Position numbers and translations under genes: made by a program
Part shown: in pieces, positions 53,767-62,153 of the stretch
Numbering within the stretch: the stretch's first letter is position 1
How the letters are laid out: every line of letters begins with the position of its first letter
Assembly (NCBI GenBank): GCA_004558185.1
Contig: SFDP01000003.1
Coordinates: forward strand, 1-64,000
DNA length: 64,000 bases
Direction of reading: 5' to 3'
Origin: Lachnospiraceae bacterium
Lineage (GTDB): Bacteria; Bacillota; Clostridia; Lachnospirales; Lachnospiraceae
Notes under the pieces: generated by a model
Databases searched by the model: none
What the model saw: only the letters and a program-made list of their open reading frames with translations
Told to the model about the DNA's origin: nothing

Positions 53767-54479
53767 TGAATAAAGCAGGTGAACGACTGATTAACGGTCT
53801 GTTAAAGGAAAATCCCACGTTTGTCCTTATGCTGGGTATGTGTCCCACGCTGGCTGTTACCACTTCGGCAATGAATGGGCTGGGTATGGGACTTACCACT
53901 ATGGTGGTGCTCGCCCTCAGTAATATGATGATTTCCCTCTTAAGAAATATTATTCCCGAAAAGGTAAGAATTCCTGCATTTATTGTAGTAATTGCATCTT
54001 TTGTTACTATGGCTGAGCTTTTGCTGGAGGGATTCATTCCTGCCTTGTATGATGCATTGGGAATCTATATTCCTCTGATCGTGGTAAACTGTATTATTTT
54101 GGGAAGAGCAGAGGCTTATGCTTCCAAAAATTCAATTATTCCTTCTCTTTTTGATGGTATCGGAATGGGATTGGGATTTTCTCTTGCTCTTACTTGTATC
54201 GGTGCGATCCGTGAGCTTTTGGGTGTAGGAGAGATTTTCGGTGTACGCATTATGCCAGGCTCCTATGTACCCTTCAGCATCTTTGTACTGGCTCCCGGTG
54301 CATTCTTCGTTCTGGCTGCCTTAACAGCGATTCAGAACTATGCAAAGATCCGCGGAGAGAAAAAGGGCAAGGATATGTCCAAGATCCAGTCCGGCTGCAG
54401 TGAGGATTGCCTAAGCTGCGGAGACGGCGGATGCAACCACAAATTCTATGATGACCAGGCAGGAAAGGAGGAAGCGTAA
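53766..54479 (+). CDS. rnfE: Rnf complex subunit RnfE with a Cys-rich tail
   Basis: An integral membrane subunit of 237 residues with about six helices, homologous to RnfA and NqrD. The last ~35 residues add a hydrophilic tail with four cysteines and a histidine (CSEDCLSCGDGGCNH) that is not part of the classical subunit. It could bind a metal or cluster on the cytoplasmic side. Its start overlaps rnfG, and rnfA follows directly. Confidence 0.95.
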   Translation: MNKAGERLINGLLKENPTFVLMLGMCPTLAVTTSAMNGLGMGLTTMVVLALSNMMISLLRNIIPEKVRIPAFIVVIASFVTMAELLLEGFIPALYDALGIYIPLIVVNCIILGRAEAYASKNSIIPSLFDGIGMGLGFSLALTCIGAIRELLGVGEIFGVRIMPGSYVPFSIFVLAPGAFFVLAALTAIQNYAKIRGEKKGKDMSKIQSGCSEDCLSCGDGGCNHKFYDDQAGKEEA

Positions 54480-55055
54480 ATGACAGAGTTATTACTTATT
54501 GCCATAGGCTCTGCACTGGTAAGCAATGTCGTATTAAGCCAGTTTTTAGGGCTGTGCCCCTTCCTGGGAGTATCTAAAAAGGTGGAAACAGCGGCGGGAA
54601 TGAGCGGAGCGGTAATTTTCGTTATCACCCTGGCCAGTGCGGTGACCGGAGTGATTTATAAGTTCGTTCTGGTAAGGTTTAACATTACTTATTTGCAGAC
54701 CATCGTATTTATTCTCGTTATTGCGGCTTTAGTGCAGTTTGTGGAAATGTTCTTAAAAAAGTTCATGGTGAGTCTGTACGATTCACTGGGTGTTTATCTT
54801 CCTTTGATTACTACCAACTGTGCTGTACTGGGTGTGGCGATCAACAATGTAAAATACGATTATGACATTCTTACCGGTATAGTGAATGGCTTTGCCACGG
54901 CAGTAGGCTTTGCCATAGCAATCATCATTCTGGCAGGTATTCGTGAAAAAATGGAATACAATGATGTACCGGAAGCTTTTAAAGGAATGCCCATCGTCTT
55001 GATTACCGCCGGATTAATGGCTATTGCCTTCTGCGGATTTTCAGGTCTGCTGTAA
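54480..55055 (+). CDS. rnfA: Rnf complex subunit RnfA
   Basis: An integral membrane subunit of 191 residues with six helices. The SQFLGLCPFLGVS and LPLITTNCAVLGVA segments hold the conserved cysteines that, in solved Rnf structures, place a cluster within the membrane between RnfA and RnfE. It starts right after the rnfE stop. Confidence 0.96.
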   Translation: MTELLLIAIGSALVSNVVLSQFLGLCPFLGVSKKVETAAGMSGAVIFVITLASAVTGVIYKFVLVRFNITYLQTIVFILVIAALVQFVEMFLKKFMVSLYDSLGVYLPLITTNCAVLGVAINNVKYDYDILTGIVNGFATAVGFAIAIIILAGIREKMEYNDVPEAFKGMPIVLITAGLMAIAFCGFSGLL

Positions 55056-55070
55056 AGGAGGTAGAAAGAG

Positions 55071-55856
55071 ATGTCAGGAATTATTACAGCAACCGTAGTG
55101 GTTGCAGTGGTTGGCTTATTCATTGGTTTGTTTTTGGGTATTGCAGCCATTAAATTTAGAGTAGAAACAGACCCCAGGGAAGAAGCTGTTTTAGCCGTTC
55201 TTCCTGGGAATAACTGTGGTGGATGCGGATTTCCGGGCTGTTCCGGACTTGCAGCAGCCATTGCTAAGGGCGAAGCTGCGGTAAATGGCTGCCCTGTCGG
55301 AGGAGAAGCGGTGGCTGCCGAAATCGGAAAGATTATGGGAGTATCTGCAGAAGCCGGTACCAAGATGGTTGCCTTTGTGAAGTGTAAGGGTGATTGCGAA
55401 AAGGCAAAGATCGATTACGACTACACCGGAACTCTGGACTGTGCCATGATGGCCTTTGTTCCGGGAGGAGGACCAAAATCCTGTAATTACGGATGTCTGG
55501 GCAACGGAGACTGTGTGAAAGCCTGTCCCTTTGATGCCATTCATGTGGTGAACGGTGTTGCTCTGGTGGATAAGGATGCCTGCAAGGCCTGCAACAAGTG
55601 TGTAGTTGCCTGCCCGAAGAATTTAATTGAGCTGGTTCCCTATAGTGCAAATCGGCTGGTAGCCTGCAGTTCAAAGGATAAAGGACCGGATGTCATGAAG
55701 GCCTGTGAGGTAGGCTGTATTGGCTGTCAGCTTTGTAAGAAAAATTGTCCTTCGGATGCCATTACGGTGGAGGATTTCCTTGCTAAGATTGATTATGAAA
55801 AGTGTACAGACTGCGGTGTTTGTAAGGAAAAATGTCCGAAGAAGACGATTATTTAA
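55071..55856 (+). CDS. rnfB: Rnf complex subunit RnfB (ferredoxin-side, multi-cluster)
   Basis: RnfB accepts electrons from reduced ferredoxin. It has 261 residues: one N-terminal helix, a four-Cys domain (NCGGCGFPGC), then several CxxCxxCxxxC ferredoxin motifs (GNGDCVKACP, CKACNKCVVACP, CIGCQLCKKNCP, CTDCGVCKEKCP). It completes the operon. The Rnf pump links reduced ferredoxin to NAD+ with export of Na+ or H+; the ion cannot be read here. Confidence 0.96.
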   Translation: MSGIITATVVVAVVGLFIGLFLGIAAIKFRVETDPREEAVLAVLPGNNCGGCGFPGCSGLAAAIAKGEAAVNGCPVGGEAVAAEIGKIMGVSAEAGTKMVAFVKCKGDCEKAKIDYDYTGTLDCAMMAFVPGGGPKSCNYGCLGNGDCVKACPFDAIHVVNGVALVDKDACKACNKCVVACPKNLIELVPYSANRLVACSSKDKGPDVMKACEVGCIGCQLCKKNCPSDAITVEDFLAKIDYEKCTDCGVCKEKCPKKTII

Positions 55857-55874
55857 TGAGAAGAGGACAGCAGG

Positions 55875-56951
55875 ATGCGGCAGACAAATGACTATGAAGA
55901 TAATAGCGGCGGGCTTCCCCTCATCGGTATGGCATTGGGGGTTTCCTTCTTTGTTTTGCTGATTTTGCTCCTGGTAGTTTCCCTGAATAAAAAAAACAGC
56001 TCACCAAGCCGCCCTCAGGCGGCAGCGGTGAGCAGTGAGGAAGAGGATACTACAGATTATCTGGCAGGGAGCAATTTGGTAGCCAGTGATTTGGGATTCT
56101 GGGATATGTATCCTCCTGAGGAAGAGACCTCCACGGTAACTGAGGAAAAGACCCAGGAGGAAGAAACCACTACTGAAGAGGATCCTGCTACTGACGGAAA
56201 GCACGTACAGGTAACCCTGAGAGACGGAACTACAGAATGGTTGGAAATCAACCCAAAATGGAAGAGAAATACCTATGATTTCAGCAATCTGGTCAGTAAG
56301 AATAACCTGCTGAAATATTATGCAGACGGAAAACAGGCTTCTTACCTGGGAATTGACCTTTCCCGTTATCAAAAGGAAGTGAACTATGGGGCGCTGAAAA
56401 ATGAGGGAATAGATTTCTGCATGATCAGGGTAGGAGCCAGAGGGTATGAAACGGGAACGATCCAGGCTGACGATATGTTTGAAACTCATATTGCAGGGGT
56501 GACACAGGCAGGAATTGATGTGGGATTATACTTCTATTCCCAGGCCATTACGGAAGCAGAGGCTGTTGAAGAGGCCAACTATCTGCTGAGCAGAATCGGC
56601 ACTCATAAGATCACCTATCCCATAGCCTTTGACATGGAATATGTAGAAAATGATACTGCCCGGATTGAAACCCTGACCAATTCGGAAAGAACAAAGATTG
56701 CTCTGGCCTTTCTGAAGCGTATTGAAGAAGCAGGCTATACAGGGATGCTTTACGGAAATAAGGAATGGCTGCTGAAGCGTATTGACCTGTCCCAGTTTGA
56801 AGAATACGATATCTGGCTGGCACAGGAGGCAGATATACCGGATTATCCATATACCTATTCCATGTGGCAATATTCCCGGAAGGGAGAGATCTACGGGATA
56901 GATGGCTATGTGGATCTGAATATCAGTTTTGTAGATTATTCAGCCCGGTAA
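55875..56951 (+). CDS. Membrane-anchored GH25 lysozyme
   Basis: A 358-residue muramidase of glycoside hydrolase family 25. It has an N-terminal anchor helix (IGMALGVSFFVLLILLLVV), an acidic Thr/Glu-rich linker (~45-110) and the GH25 barrel (~150-355) with LGIDLSRYQ and the catalytic AFDMEYVE (DxE). It would cleave peptidoglycan outside the cell. It begins 18 bp after rnfB and may be read with that operon. Its last 29 bases overlap the convergent AP2/HNH-like gene. Confidence 0.92.
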   Translation: MRQTNDYEDNSGGLPLIGMALGVSFFVLLILLLVVSLNKKNSSPSRPQAAAVSSEEEDTTDYLAGSNLVASDLGFWDMYPPEEETSTVTEEKTQEEETTTEEDPATDGKHVQVTLRDGTTEWLEINPKWKRNTYDFSNLVSKNNLLKYYADGKQASYLGIDLSRYQKEVNYGALKNEGIDFCMIRVGARGYETGTIQADDMFETHIAGVTQAGIDVGLYFYSQAITEAEAVEEANYLLSRIGTHKITYPIAFDMEYVENDTARIETLTNSERTKIALAFLKRIEEAGYTGMLYGNKEWLLKRIDLSQFEEYDIWLAQEADIPDYPYTYSMWQYSRKGEIYGIDGYVDLNISFVDYSAR

Positions 56952-57729
56952 GTTTTGGAGAAATAGACAATCTGGAATAGATATCAGCGTAAACAGAAGG
57001 TGTAATGCCTTCTGTTTCGTTTTGCATAAAATTTTTTTGGCAGCCTTTTTTTCTAACCACATCCACAGCCTTGTTGTAGGCGATGGCGGCCTCCAGGGCG
57101 CTGTCATAATACCCGATGGTATAGTTTCCTTTAAGGTGAAGTACGGCTTTGAACATCTTTTTTCCACGATACTCTACTGCCGATACTCCCTGATAGGGAT
57201 TTAAAATCTCAATATTTTCATAGCGGTAATCGTGGCAATCGCCATTGACAAAACGATAATCCTTCCCTTCTACCGCATAGTTTTTTATTCCATATCGATT
57301 AGGAAGATTCAGTTGCATACCATAATGAGCTACGAACAGATGGCCTTTACGGCGGGAAATCTTGTGGGAGGCATAAAAAAACAGATCATCAATATCGAAG
57401 GTAAGCCGAAGATTTTCTTCCAGATAATAATGAAAGAATGATGCCCGAACATAAATGGGCGTAGAAAAATAAATATGATTATCCCGAAAATTGCATAAAA
57501 TCACCCATTTTTCAAAAGGCAGAGCATGACCCAGGGGGTGTTGAGAATAGCTTTCAAGAGTGATTTCAGGGTGTTTTAAAAGCTCAGTAGCCTGCTGGTA
57601 GGCTCTGTGCGCTTCCAAAGCAGTAGGAAAGCTCCCCAGACTGATGTGTTTATTTTTAAAGGTACAGGAAGAACGATAATAAAGGCTTCCATCTTTTTTT
57701 CGACTTTCAAAGCTACCGGGCAGATTCAT
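56923..57729 (-). CDS. AP2/HNH-like DNA-binding protein
   Basis: The protein has 268 residues. Both ends carry an AP2-like repeat: residues ~15-50 (YYRSSCTFKNKHISLGSF) and ~185-232 (FKAVLHLKGNYTIGYYDS, then ALEAAIAYNKAVD). The middle has a stretch (FVNGDCHDYRYENIEIL) that resembles the end of an HNH homing-endonuclease motif, though the expected catalytic histidines are not clear. Bacterial AP2 domains are mostly found in phage and intron homing endonucleases, so this may be a domesticated relative now acting as a DNA-binding protein. GGAGG lies six bases before the ATG. Confidence 0.68.
   Translation of the reverse strand: MNLPGSFESRKKDGSLYYRSSCTFKNKHISLGSFPTALEAHRAYQQATELLKHPEITLESYSQHPLGHALPFEKWVILCNFRDNHIYFSTPIYVRASFFHYYLEENLRLTFDIDDLFFYASHKISRRKGHLFVAHYGMQLNLPNRYGIKNYAVEGKDYRFVNGDCHDYRYENIEILNPYQGVSAVEYRGKKMFKAVLHLKGNYTIGYYDSALEAAIAYNKAVDVVRKKGCQKNFMQNETEGITPSVYADIYSRLSISPKLTGLNNLQN
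56991..57022 (+). terminator. Terminator of the GH25 gene, inside the AP2/HNH-like coding region
   Basis: AAACAGAAGG / CCTTCTGTTT form a 10-bp stem with a 7-nt loop, followed by CGTTTT on the plus strand. The minus strand lacks a matching T run. It lies 40 bases past the GH25 stop and within the convergent gene. Confidence 0.7.
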
Positions 57730-57953
57730 GGGCTTCCTCCAAAGCAGGCAGGTTATCTTTTGAACAGCGATTAGTGGGTAAAAATAAACTCAGTCCTTTA
57801 ATCTTTCTTTTTCAACCTTAACACTTCCGTAAAAATTTAGAAATATTTTTTCTACCTGCTGTATAGACTATTATTGTACAAGTTTTTTTCCCATGCGTAA
57901 AGCTCTTAAATTTTAACCATTAATAGGGGAAAAAAAGAAATATGGAGGTGACT

Positions 57954-58574
57954 ATGTATAAACGTTATGCCACCCTGTTTGTTCTGTTTTATCTGGTGAT
58001 TGGAACAGGCTGGTTGTGTGTACAGGGAATTTTTGTGGATAAACAGGCGGTAAAGGAAGCCTTTATGCTGGTAAATGACAGCAGTGGGGAGGTGCTGCAG
58101 GCAACCAGCTATCTGGGAGTAACACAGGAGCAGGTTTCCACAAAACGGGTCTTGGATATGAATGTACTGATTCGGAAAAACCGAATCGAGATTACCCAGT
58201 CAGAATATGAAAATCTGCTACGCATAGTTGAGGCTGAAGCCGGTGGTGAGGATAAGAAAGGAAAGATGCTGGTAGCCAATGTAGTATTGAACCGGGTAGA
58301 GAATGAAGATTTTCCGGATACGGTAACGGAGGTGATTTTCCAGTCTGAAAATGGAACGACACAGTTTTCCCCGATAAGTGACGGAAGATTTTATACGGTG
58401 AAGATCAGTCAGGAAACAAAGGAGGCAGTGGATGCTGCCCTGAGAGGAGAGGACAATTCACAGGGGGCTTTATATTTTGTGGCAAGGAAGGCGGCAGATG
58501 ACAATAAGCTGCGTTGGTTTGACAAAAATCTGAACAGACTCTTTGCCTACGGAGGACATGAGTTTTTCTCCTGA
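57954..58574 (+). CDS. SleB-type cell wall hydrolase
   Basis: A 206-residue protein with an N-terminal membrane/signal helix (ATLFVLFYLVIGTGWLCVQG). The C-terminal half is the Hydrolase_2/SleB/CwlJ domain (LLRIVEAEAGGEDKKGKMLV with the catalytic-type glutamate, VANVVLNRV, and ALYFVARK). Relatives degrade spore cortex during germination, but similar proteins also occur in vegetative cells. ATG 57954 follows GGAGG by five bases; ATG 57942 overlaps that site. Confidence 0.86.
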   Translation: MYKRYATLFVLFYLVIGTGWLCVQGIFVDKQAVKEAFMLVNDSSGEVLQATSYLGVTQEQVSTKRVLDMNVLIRKNRIEITQSEYENLLRIVEAEAGGEDKKGKMLVANVVLNRVENEDFPDTVTEVIFQSENGTTQFSPISDGRFYTVKISQETKEAVDAALRGEDNSQGALYFVARKAADDNKLRWFDKNLNRLFAYGGHEFFS

Positions 58575-58576
58575 TA

Positions 58577-58605
58577 TTGAAGTTAAAAACAAGTTGTGAT
58601 AAAAT
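58577..58605 (+). promoter_or_regulatory. thrC promoter
   Basis: -35 TTGAAG (58577-58582), a 17-bp spacer and -10 TAAAAT (58600-58605) with an upstream TGA making it extended. The leader would be about 40 nt; no T-box or attenuator is seen. Confidence 0.7.
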
Positions 58606-58651
58606 GAGCCATGAAAATAAAGGCTGACGGCACTTTGGAATGGAGGAAAAA

Positions 58652-60139
58652 ATGGAATTGTTATATAAAAGCACCAGAGGAGGAGAAGAGAAGGTAACTG
58701 CTTCCCAGGCAATTTTAAAGGGACTGGCCTGTGATGGCGGATTATTCGTACCGGAGAATATCCCCCAGTTTACGACAGAGTTAAAGGCCTGGAAGGATTA
58801 TGGCTATAAACAGGTGGCCTATGAGGTAATGAGTCTGTATCTTACCGATTTTACACAAGAGGAACTGATGGAGTGTATTGAACGGGCCTATGATGATAAG
58901 TTTGATACATCGGCTATTGCTCCTATAGTAGAGGCAGATGGCGCTTTCTATCTGGAATTGTTTCATGGTGCCACCATCGCCTTTAAGGATATGGCATTGT
59001 CTATTCTTCCCTATTTAATGACTACCAGTGCCAAAAAGAATAAGGTGACAAACGATATCGTTATTCTGACTGCTACCTCCGGCGATACAGGAAAAGCAGC
59101 GCTGGCTGGGTTTTCCGGAGTTGCGGGAACCAAAATCATTGTGTTTTATCCCAAGAATGGGGTAAGCCCGATTCAGGAGAGGCAGATGGTTACCCAGAAA
59201 GGAGAGAATACATACGTTGTAGGGATTCAGGGGAATTTTGATGACGCACAGTCGGGAGTGAAGAAGATTTTCGGAGATAAAGAGCTGGTGGCTCTACTGG
59301 AGGAAAAGGGGTATCAGTTTTCTTCTGCCAATTCCATCAACATTGGCCGTCTTGTTCCTCAGATCGTGTATTATGTCTATGCTTATCTTACACTGATCAG
59401 GGAGGGAAAGCTGAATGAGGGAGAAACAATCAATGTGGTAGTGCCTACAGGGAACTTTGGCAATATTCTGGCAGCCTATTATGCCAAGAATATGGGACTT
59501 CCCATAAATAAACTGATTTGCGCCTCCAATGACAATAAGGTGTTGTATGACTTTTTTGAGACCGGATGCTATGACAGAAACCGGGAATTTATCCTTACGG
59601 CATCTCCCTCAATGGATATACTGATTTCCAGCAATCTGGAGCGTCTGATTTATCGTATAGGCGGAGAGGATGCGAAGAAGAATAGCGAATTGATGAACAG
59701 TCTGGCCGGAAAGGGAAGCTATTCCATTACAGAGGACATGAGAAAGCAGCTTGAGGATTTTGCAGGAGGCTACGCTTCTGAGGAGGAGATGGAAGCGAAA
59801 ATTAAGGATTTATATGAAAAAACAGGCTATGTACTGGATACGCATACGGCGGTGGCAGCCTCTGTATATGACCAGTATGTTTCCCGTACAGGAGACAGGA
59901 CAAAGACGGTAATTGCCTCTACAGCCAGTCCTTTTAAATTTGCCCAAAGTGTATTAAAGTCCATTGATCCGGCATATGATAAGCTGTCTGATTACGAACA
60001 GATCGATGTACTGGCTAAGGTAGCCAATGTCAGGATACCCAATGCCATTGAGGAAATCAGAACCGCCCCTGTTATCCATGACCACGTTTGCCAAAAAGAG
60101 GAAATGGTGCAGGAGATCAAACATTTTTTGGGTATCTGA
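58652..60139 (+). CDS. thrC: Threonine synthase
   Basis: This PLP enzyme converts O-phosphohomoserine to threonine. It is 495 residues, the longer class typical of clostridia and proteobacteria. The PLP lysine is in HGATIAFKDMAL, with TATSGDTGKAAL and VPTGNFGNILAAYYAK binding phosphate and cofactor. ATG 58652 follows GGAGG by five bases. Other threonine-pathway genes are not nearby. Confidence 0.95.
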   Translation: MELLYKSTRGGEEKVTASQAILKGLACDGGLFVPENIPQFTTELKAWKDYGYKQVAYEVMSLYLTDFTQEELMECIERAYDDKFDTSAIAPIVEADGAFYLELFHGATIAFKDMALSILPYLMTTSAKKNKVTNDIVILTATSGDTGKAALAGFSGVAGTKIIVFYPKNGVSPIQERQMVTQKGENTYVVGIQGNFDDAQSGVKKIFGDKELVALLEEKGYQFSSANSINIGRLVPQIVYYVYAYLTLIREGKLNEGETINVVVPTGNFGNILAAYYAKNMGLPINKLICASNDNKVLYDFFETGCYDRNREFILTASPSMDILISSNLERLIYRIGGEDAKKNSELMNSLAGKGSYSITEDMRKQLEDFAGGYASEEEMEAKIKDLYEKTGYVLDTHTAVAASVYDQYVSRTGDRTKTVIASTASPFKFAQSVLKSIDPAYDKLSDYEQIDVLAKVANVRIPNAIEEIRTAPVIHDHVCQKEEMVQEIKHFLGI

Positions 60140-60180
60140 CGATTGAAGAGGGAAAGCAAATAAGGAGATAAAAGCCGAGT

Positions 60181-60522
60181 ATGGATGTGGTGAATGGTAT
60201 CATTCTGGTTTGTGGCATATTTATCCTTTACCAGACGTTTATGATGAAAAAAGAGAAGAGAATTCCCGAGGGAGTATTCGTGACCAAAGGAACGGTAATT
60301 GCTTCAGATGCAGATGTAGAGGGCTTCATTAACTATGTCTGCAAAAAGAGTATTCTTCTGGGGATACTGGGCTGTTTAAGTGGTATAGGAGGATTGCTGG
60401 AGGAGTCATACCCCCGGTATTCCATACTCTATTCAGGAATCAGCATTGCGTTTATGGTATGGCTGGTGGTCTTTATGGTCGTTATCCGCAAGGCACAGAA
60501 AAAATATTTAAGGGCTGTCTAA
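60181..60522 (+). CDS. Small membrane protein of unknown function (113 aa)
   Basis: Three hydrophobic segments can be seen: residues ~4-21, ~57-75 and ~82-105 (IAFMVWLVVFMVVI). A short charged loop (MMKKEKRIPEG) follows the first. The general plan resembles DUF3784-like proteins, but I cannot assign the family firmly. A terminator overlaps its stop codon. It follows thrC by 41 bp and may be co-transcribed. AAGGAG lies 13 bases upstream, a loose spacing. Confidence 0.6.
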   Translation: MDVVNGIILVCGIFILYQTFMMKKEKRIPEGVFVTKGTVIASDADVEGFINYVCKKSILLGILGCLSGIGGLLEESYPRYSILYSGISIAFMVWLVVFMVVIRKAQKKYLRAV

Positions 60523-60536
60523 GCAGCCCTTTTTTT
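60511..60536. terminator. Terminator between the small membrane protein and citrate synthase
   Basis: AGGGCTG / CAGCCCT stem with a 6-nt loop, then seven T's on the plus strand. On the minus strand it is followed by TAAATATTTTTT, so it can serve the convergent citrate synthase gene too. Confidence 0.85.
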
Positions 60537-60569
60537 CATACACGAATTGAACCTGTACGCTTTCTGTCA

Positions 60570-61943
60570 TCAGCGTTCCTTCATCTGTCTGTAAACCCGA
60601 TCCTCACATACGCTCTTGTAAGCGGGGCGGATAATCTTACCGTTATTGGCCAGCTCCTCCATCCGATGGGCACTCCAGCCGGAGATACGAGCCATGGCAA
60701 AAATAGGAGTATATAATTCCATGGGAAGCTCCAGCATATGATAAACGAAGCCGGAGTAAAAGTCCACGTTGATGCTTACCCCCTTATAGATCTGGCGCTC
60801 CTTTGCAATAACCTGAGGAGCCAGCCGTTCTACCATGGAGTAGAGAGCAAATTCCTTTTCCAGTCCCTTTTCTTTTGACAGATCCTGAACAAATTTCTTA
60901 AATACGACTGCACGGGGATCGGATTTGGAATAGACCGCATGGCCTACACCATAGATCAGTCCTGCCTGATCAAAGGCTTCCTTATGAAGCAGTCTGGCCA
61001 GATAGCTGCTGACCTCATCCTCATCCTCCCAGTCAGAGACCTCCTTCTTCATATCCTCAAACATCTGTACTACCTTGATGTTTGCACCGCCATGACGGGG
61101 ACCCTTAAGGGAGCCGATAGCTGCTGCAATAACGGAGTAGGTATCCGTTAACGAGGAAGAAACCACATGAGTAGTAAAGGAAGAATTGTTTCCGCCTCCA
61201 TGTTCCATATGAAGAACCAGAGCAATATCTAAAATTCGTGCTTCCAAAGGGGTATATTTGCTGTCAGGGCGCAGAATATGTAAAATATTTTCTGCGGTAG
61301 ACAGTCCCCACACCGGCTGATGGATATGAAGGCTTCCGCCGTCATGATAATAACGATAGGCCTGATAGCCATAAATGGAAAGCAGAGGAAAAAGGCTGAT
61401 GAGCTGAAGAGACTGTCTTAGTACGTTGGGAAGAGAGGTGTCGTCTGCCCGATCATCATAGGAATACAGGGTCAATACACTTCTGGCCAGCGTATTCATC
61501 ATGTCTCTGCTGGGTGCCTTCATAATAATATCTCTTACGAAGCTGGTGGGAAGGCTGCGGTAAAAATAAAGCAGCTCCTGAAATTCGCTTAACTGCTTTT
61601 TGGTAGGAAGCTGGTCAAATAAAAGCAGGTAGCTCACTTCCTCAAAGCCGAAGCGATTTTCAGAAGAAAAGCCCTGCACCAGATCCTCCACATTGTATCC
61701 ACGGTAGAACAATTTGCCATGAATGGGAACGGTTTCGCCATCCACGACCTTAGAGGCACGAACGTCTGAAATGTTGGTCAGTCCCGCCAGGACACCCTTA
61801 CCGTTCAAATCTCGCAAACCACGTTTTACCTCGTATCTGGTAAACAGCTCAGAGTCAATAATACCGGCTCTTTCACTTAACTTTGCTAATTGTACAATAT
61901 CAGGGGTAACCTCAGAATAGATATTGGAATTCGTCATCATCAT
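60570..61943 (-). CDS. gltA: Citrate synthase
   Basis: The enzyme condenses acetyl-CoA and oxaloacetate to citrate. It has 457 residues; the family signature and catalytic residues are in LHMEHGGGNNSSF, GSLKGPRHGGAN and VYSKSDPRAVVFK, with NVDFYSGFV near the end. This is the Si-type fold in the longer Firmicutes branch. ATG 61943 follows AAAGG by five bases. No aconitase or isocitrate dehydrogenase gene is nearby; glutamate synthesis is the likely use in an anaerobe. Confidence 0.95.
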   Translation of the reverse strand: MMMTNSNIYSEVTPDIVQLAKLSERAGIIDSELFTRYEVKRGLRDLNGKGVLAGLTNISDVRASKVVDGETVPIHGKLFYRGYNVEDLVQGFSSENRFGFEEVSYLLLFDQLPTKKQLSEFQELLYFYRSLPTSFVRDIIMKAPSRDMMNTLARSVLTLYSYDDRADDTSLPNVLRQSLQLISLFPLLSIYGYQAYRYYHDGGSLHIHQPVWGLSTAENILHILRPDSKYTPLEARILDIALVLHMEHGGGNNSSFTTHVVSSSLTDTYSVIAAAIGSLKGPRHGGANIKVVQMFEDMKKEVSDWEDEDEVSSYLARLLHKEAFDQAGLIYGVGHAVYSKSDPRAVVFKKFVQDLSKEKGLEKEFALYSMVERLAPQVIAKERQIYKGVSINVDFYSGFVYHMLELPMELYTPIFAMARISGWSAHRMEELANNGKIIRPAYKSVCEDRVYRQMKER

Positions 61944-61984
61944 TGCCACCTTTCTCTATTAAGATTTGATTAATTGTACCGTTG

Positions 61985-62053
61985 CAGTGTAAAATACTAC
62001 AGGATATCGGTAAATTTCATTTGTATAGAAAAATCCAATATGCTACAGTGTAA
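61985..62053. promoter_or_regulatory. Two CAGTGTAA repeats in the gltA-aminopeptidase divergent region
   Basis: CAGTGTAA occurs at 61985-61992 and 62046-62053, in the same direction and 61 bp apart. The second is within the near-palindrome TACAGTGTA. They could be sites for a regulator of the divergent pair, but they could also be chance. Confidence 0.25.
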
Positions 62054-62069
62054 CATGATAGTTAACTTC

Positions 62070-62098
62070 TTGACAAGGAGATTAAAGGAGTTTACAAA
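62070..62098 (+). promoter_or_regulatory. Promoter of the M24 aminopeptidase gene
   Basis: -35 TTGACA (62070-62075, perfect), a 17-bp spacer and -10 TACAAA (62093-62098). Transcription would start near 62105, which supports the GTG start at 62154 rather than ATG 62109. Confidence 0.65.
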
Positions 62099-62153
62099 AA
62101 TTTAAAAAATGAGTTATGATAGAAATACAGTCAAAAAGAAAGGAAAAGAAACC

